Part shown: positions 63,345-64,000 of the stretch, piece after piece | How the letters are laid out: each line of letters begins with the position of its first letter | How positions within the stretch are numbered: position 1 is the first letter of the stretch | Assembly: GCF_963678635.1 (NCBI RefSeq) | Contig: NC_087068.1 | Location: 9,122,027-9,186,026 of the forward strand | DNA length: 64,000 bases | Source: Symsagittifera roscoffensis | Lineage: Eukaryota > Xenacoelomorpha > Acoela > Convolutidae | Reading direction: 5' to 3' | Position numbers and translations under genes: made by a program | The notes under the pieces: model-generated | Database searches by the model: none | Told to the model about the DNA's origin: nothing | What the model saw: the letters and a program-made list of their open reading frames with translations, nothing else

Positions 63345-63503
63345 AATAAACTATTCTAATTCTATATCTCTATGTACAATTAATGTACAAAAACTTAAAA
63401 TGACTAAAACTATTAAAAGAAAGTATGTGAATTAAGAACGTTAAAAGAACAACTGAACTTCCGAACATATCGACCAATGGTCGTAACTAAATTGGTTAAC
63501 AGG
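63344..63503 (-). repeat. 5' LTR of 5.7-kb element
   Basis: 160 bases, followed on the minus strand by TGGCGCAGTC, the same tRNA-Ser-like primer site as in the 7.6-kb element. Confidence 0.85.
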
Positions 63504-64000
63504 CATTAATTAAATACCGAAGGTCATTTAAGACACTAAAACAAATCACAACAAAAATTACATTCTTGCTATCAGAAAAGTCAAAGAACTTTGAAAACAT
63601 AAGAAGACTTTGGCGACAAAAAATCTCGACGTACGAACTGTTCCACTCATGAAGATCCTATTTTCCAGAGAATTTTATTTCAAATAATTTTAGGCATTTT
63701 TCTTTAAGTTCTTGGCAGAAAATTGCCACTGTGAGGAAACAAAAGGTCAGAATAATCTGTGCTACTTGCCAAGTAAACGGCTATCCCAGTTATTGAATAA
63801 ATATTGTTACAAAATACGTATTACTCTCACATGCAAGTTCAACTTTAGAGTGTGATTTTTTGCGCCTGGGAAGGCTTTTTTTTTCATTTTAGATTGCAGC
63901 TTGTGCTTCGTATCAAAATAATATCGGAGGTTTTGCTCGCAATAATAATCTCAAACAAGCCCAACGGCCATTTTTTCATGCTTCATAGTTTTAGAATAAA
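63504..64000. other. No gene seen
   Basis: Flank upstream of the protease gene. No further exon was recognised. Confidence 0.45.

Larger units (their letters stand above)
57804..63503 (-). mobile_element. Ty3/gypsy LTR retrotransposon (5.7 kb, degraded)
   Basis: Flanked by two 160-base repeats (57804-57963 and 63344-63503) about 96% identical. Gag, protease, RT, RNase H and integrase are recognisable on the minus strand but split by several frame changes. It is a relative of the 7.6-kb element: Gag starts MAQSN in both, both have DSAS protease, and the linker and integrase tails match. No target duplication was found (left flank acaaaac, right flank cattaat), so recombination or rearrangement is possible. 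Confidence 0.9.

Overview
This is animal nuclear DNA, AT-rich and mostly non-coding, heavily invaded by transposable elements. There is no bacterial gene organisation. Host genes are split by introns and the largest reading frames belong to LTR retrotransposons. One host intron (10499-10854, minus strand) fits only as GA-AG, while every junction of the serine-protease gene fits GT-AG. GA-AG introns are well known in larvacean tunicates (Oikopleura group), so a larvacean is a reasonable but unproven guess.

Layout. 1-9.7 kb: no gene; one copy of a ~520-bp dispersed repeat (334-852) and a ~1.3-kb block present twice (2910-4310 and 5462-6630) that itself holds a decayed ~160-bp tandem repeat. 9.7-11.1 kb: a two-exon aldo-keto reductase gene (minus). 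14,094-33,013: a giant (18.9 kb) Ty3/gypsy-type retroelement with 98% identical LTRs and a perfect 4-bp target duplication. Its order is long leader, small basic ORF, 1225-aa Gag, protease-RT-RNase H-integrase, two tiny membrane ORFs overlapping by ATGA, a Ser/Pro-rich ORF, an envelope-like glycoprotein broken by frameshifts, and a further ~600-codon ORF of unknown function. 33-37.8 kb: intergenic DNA with a 42-bp minisatellite and two fold-back elements. 37,883-38,887: a second, intronless aldo-keto reductase gene (plus). 39.6-43.9 kb: a MITE with clear termini and target duplication, and an inverted pair of the 520-bp repeat.

44.5-57.8 kb: at least seven exons of a secreted-type serine protease gene (minus) with a C-type-lectin-like N-terminal part. 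Its introns contain two related Ty3/gypsy elements in the same orientation as the gene: a young one (45,970-53,608; LTRs 99% identical; 5-bp duplication) and an older, more broken one (57,804-63,503) whose LTR lies 12 bases from a 3' splice site. These two share several uncommon features: the Gag start codon lies on the tRNA-Ser-like primer-binding site, the protease active site reads DSAS, a CHCC motif sits between RNase H and integrase, and the integrase has a long tail with SUMO-interaction-like motifs.

The two host gene families look functional. All three LTR elements carry stops or frameshifts in pol and appear non-autonomous as assembled, although many breaks are single-base changes in homopolymers and could be assembly errors.
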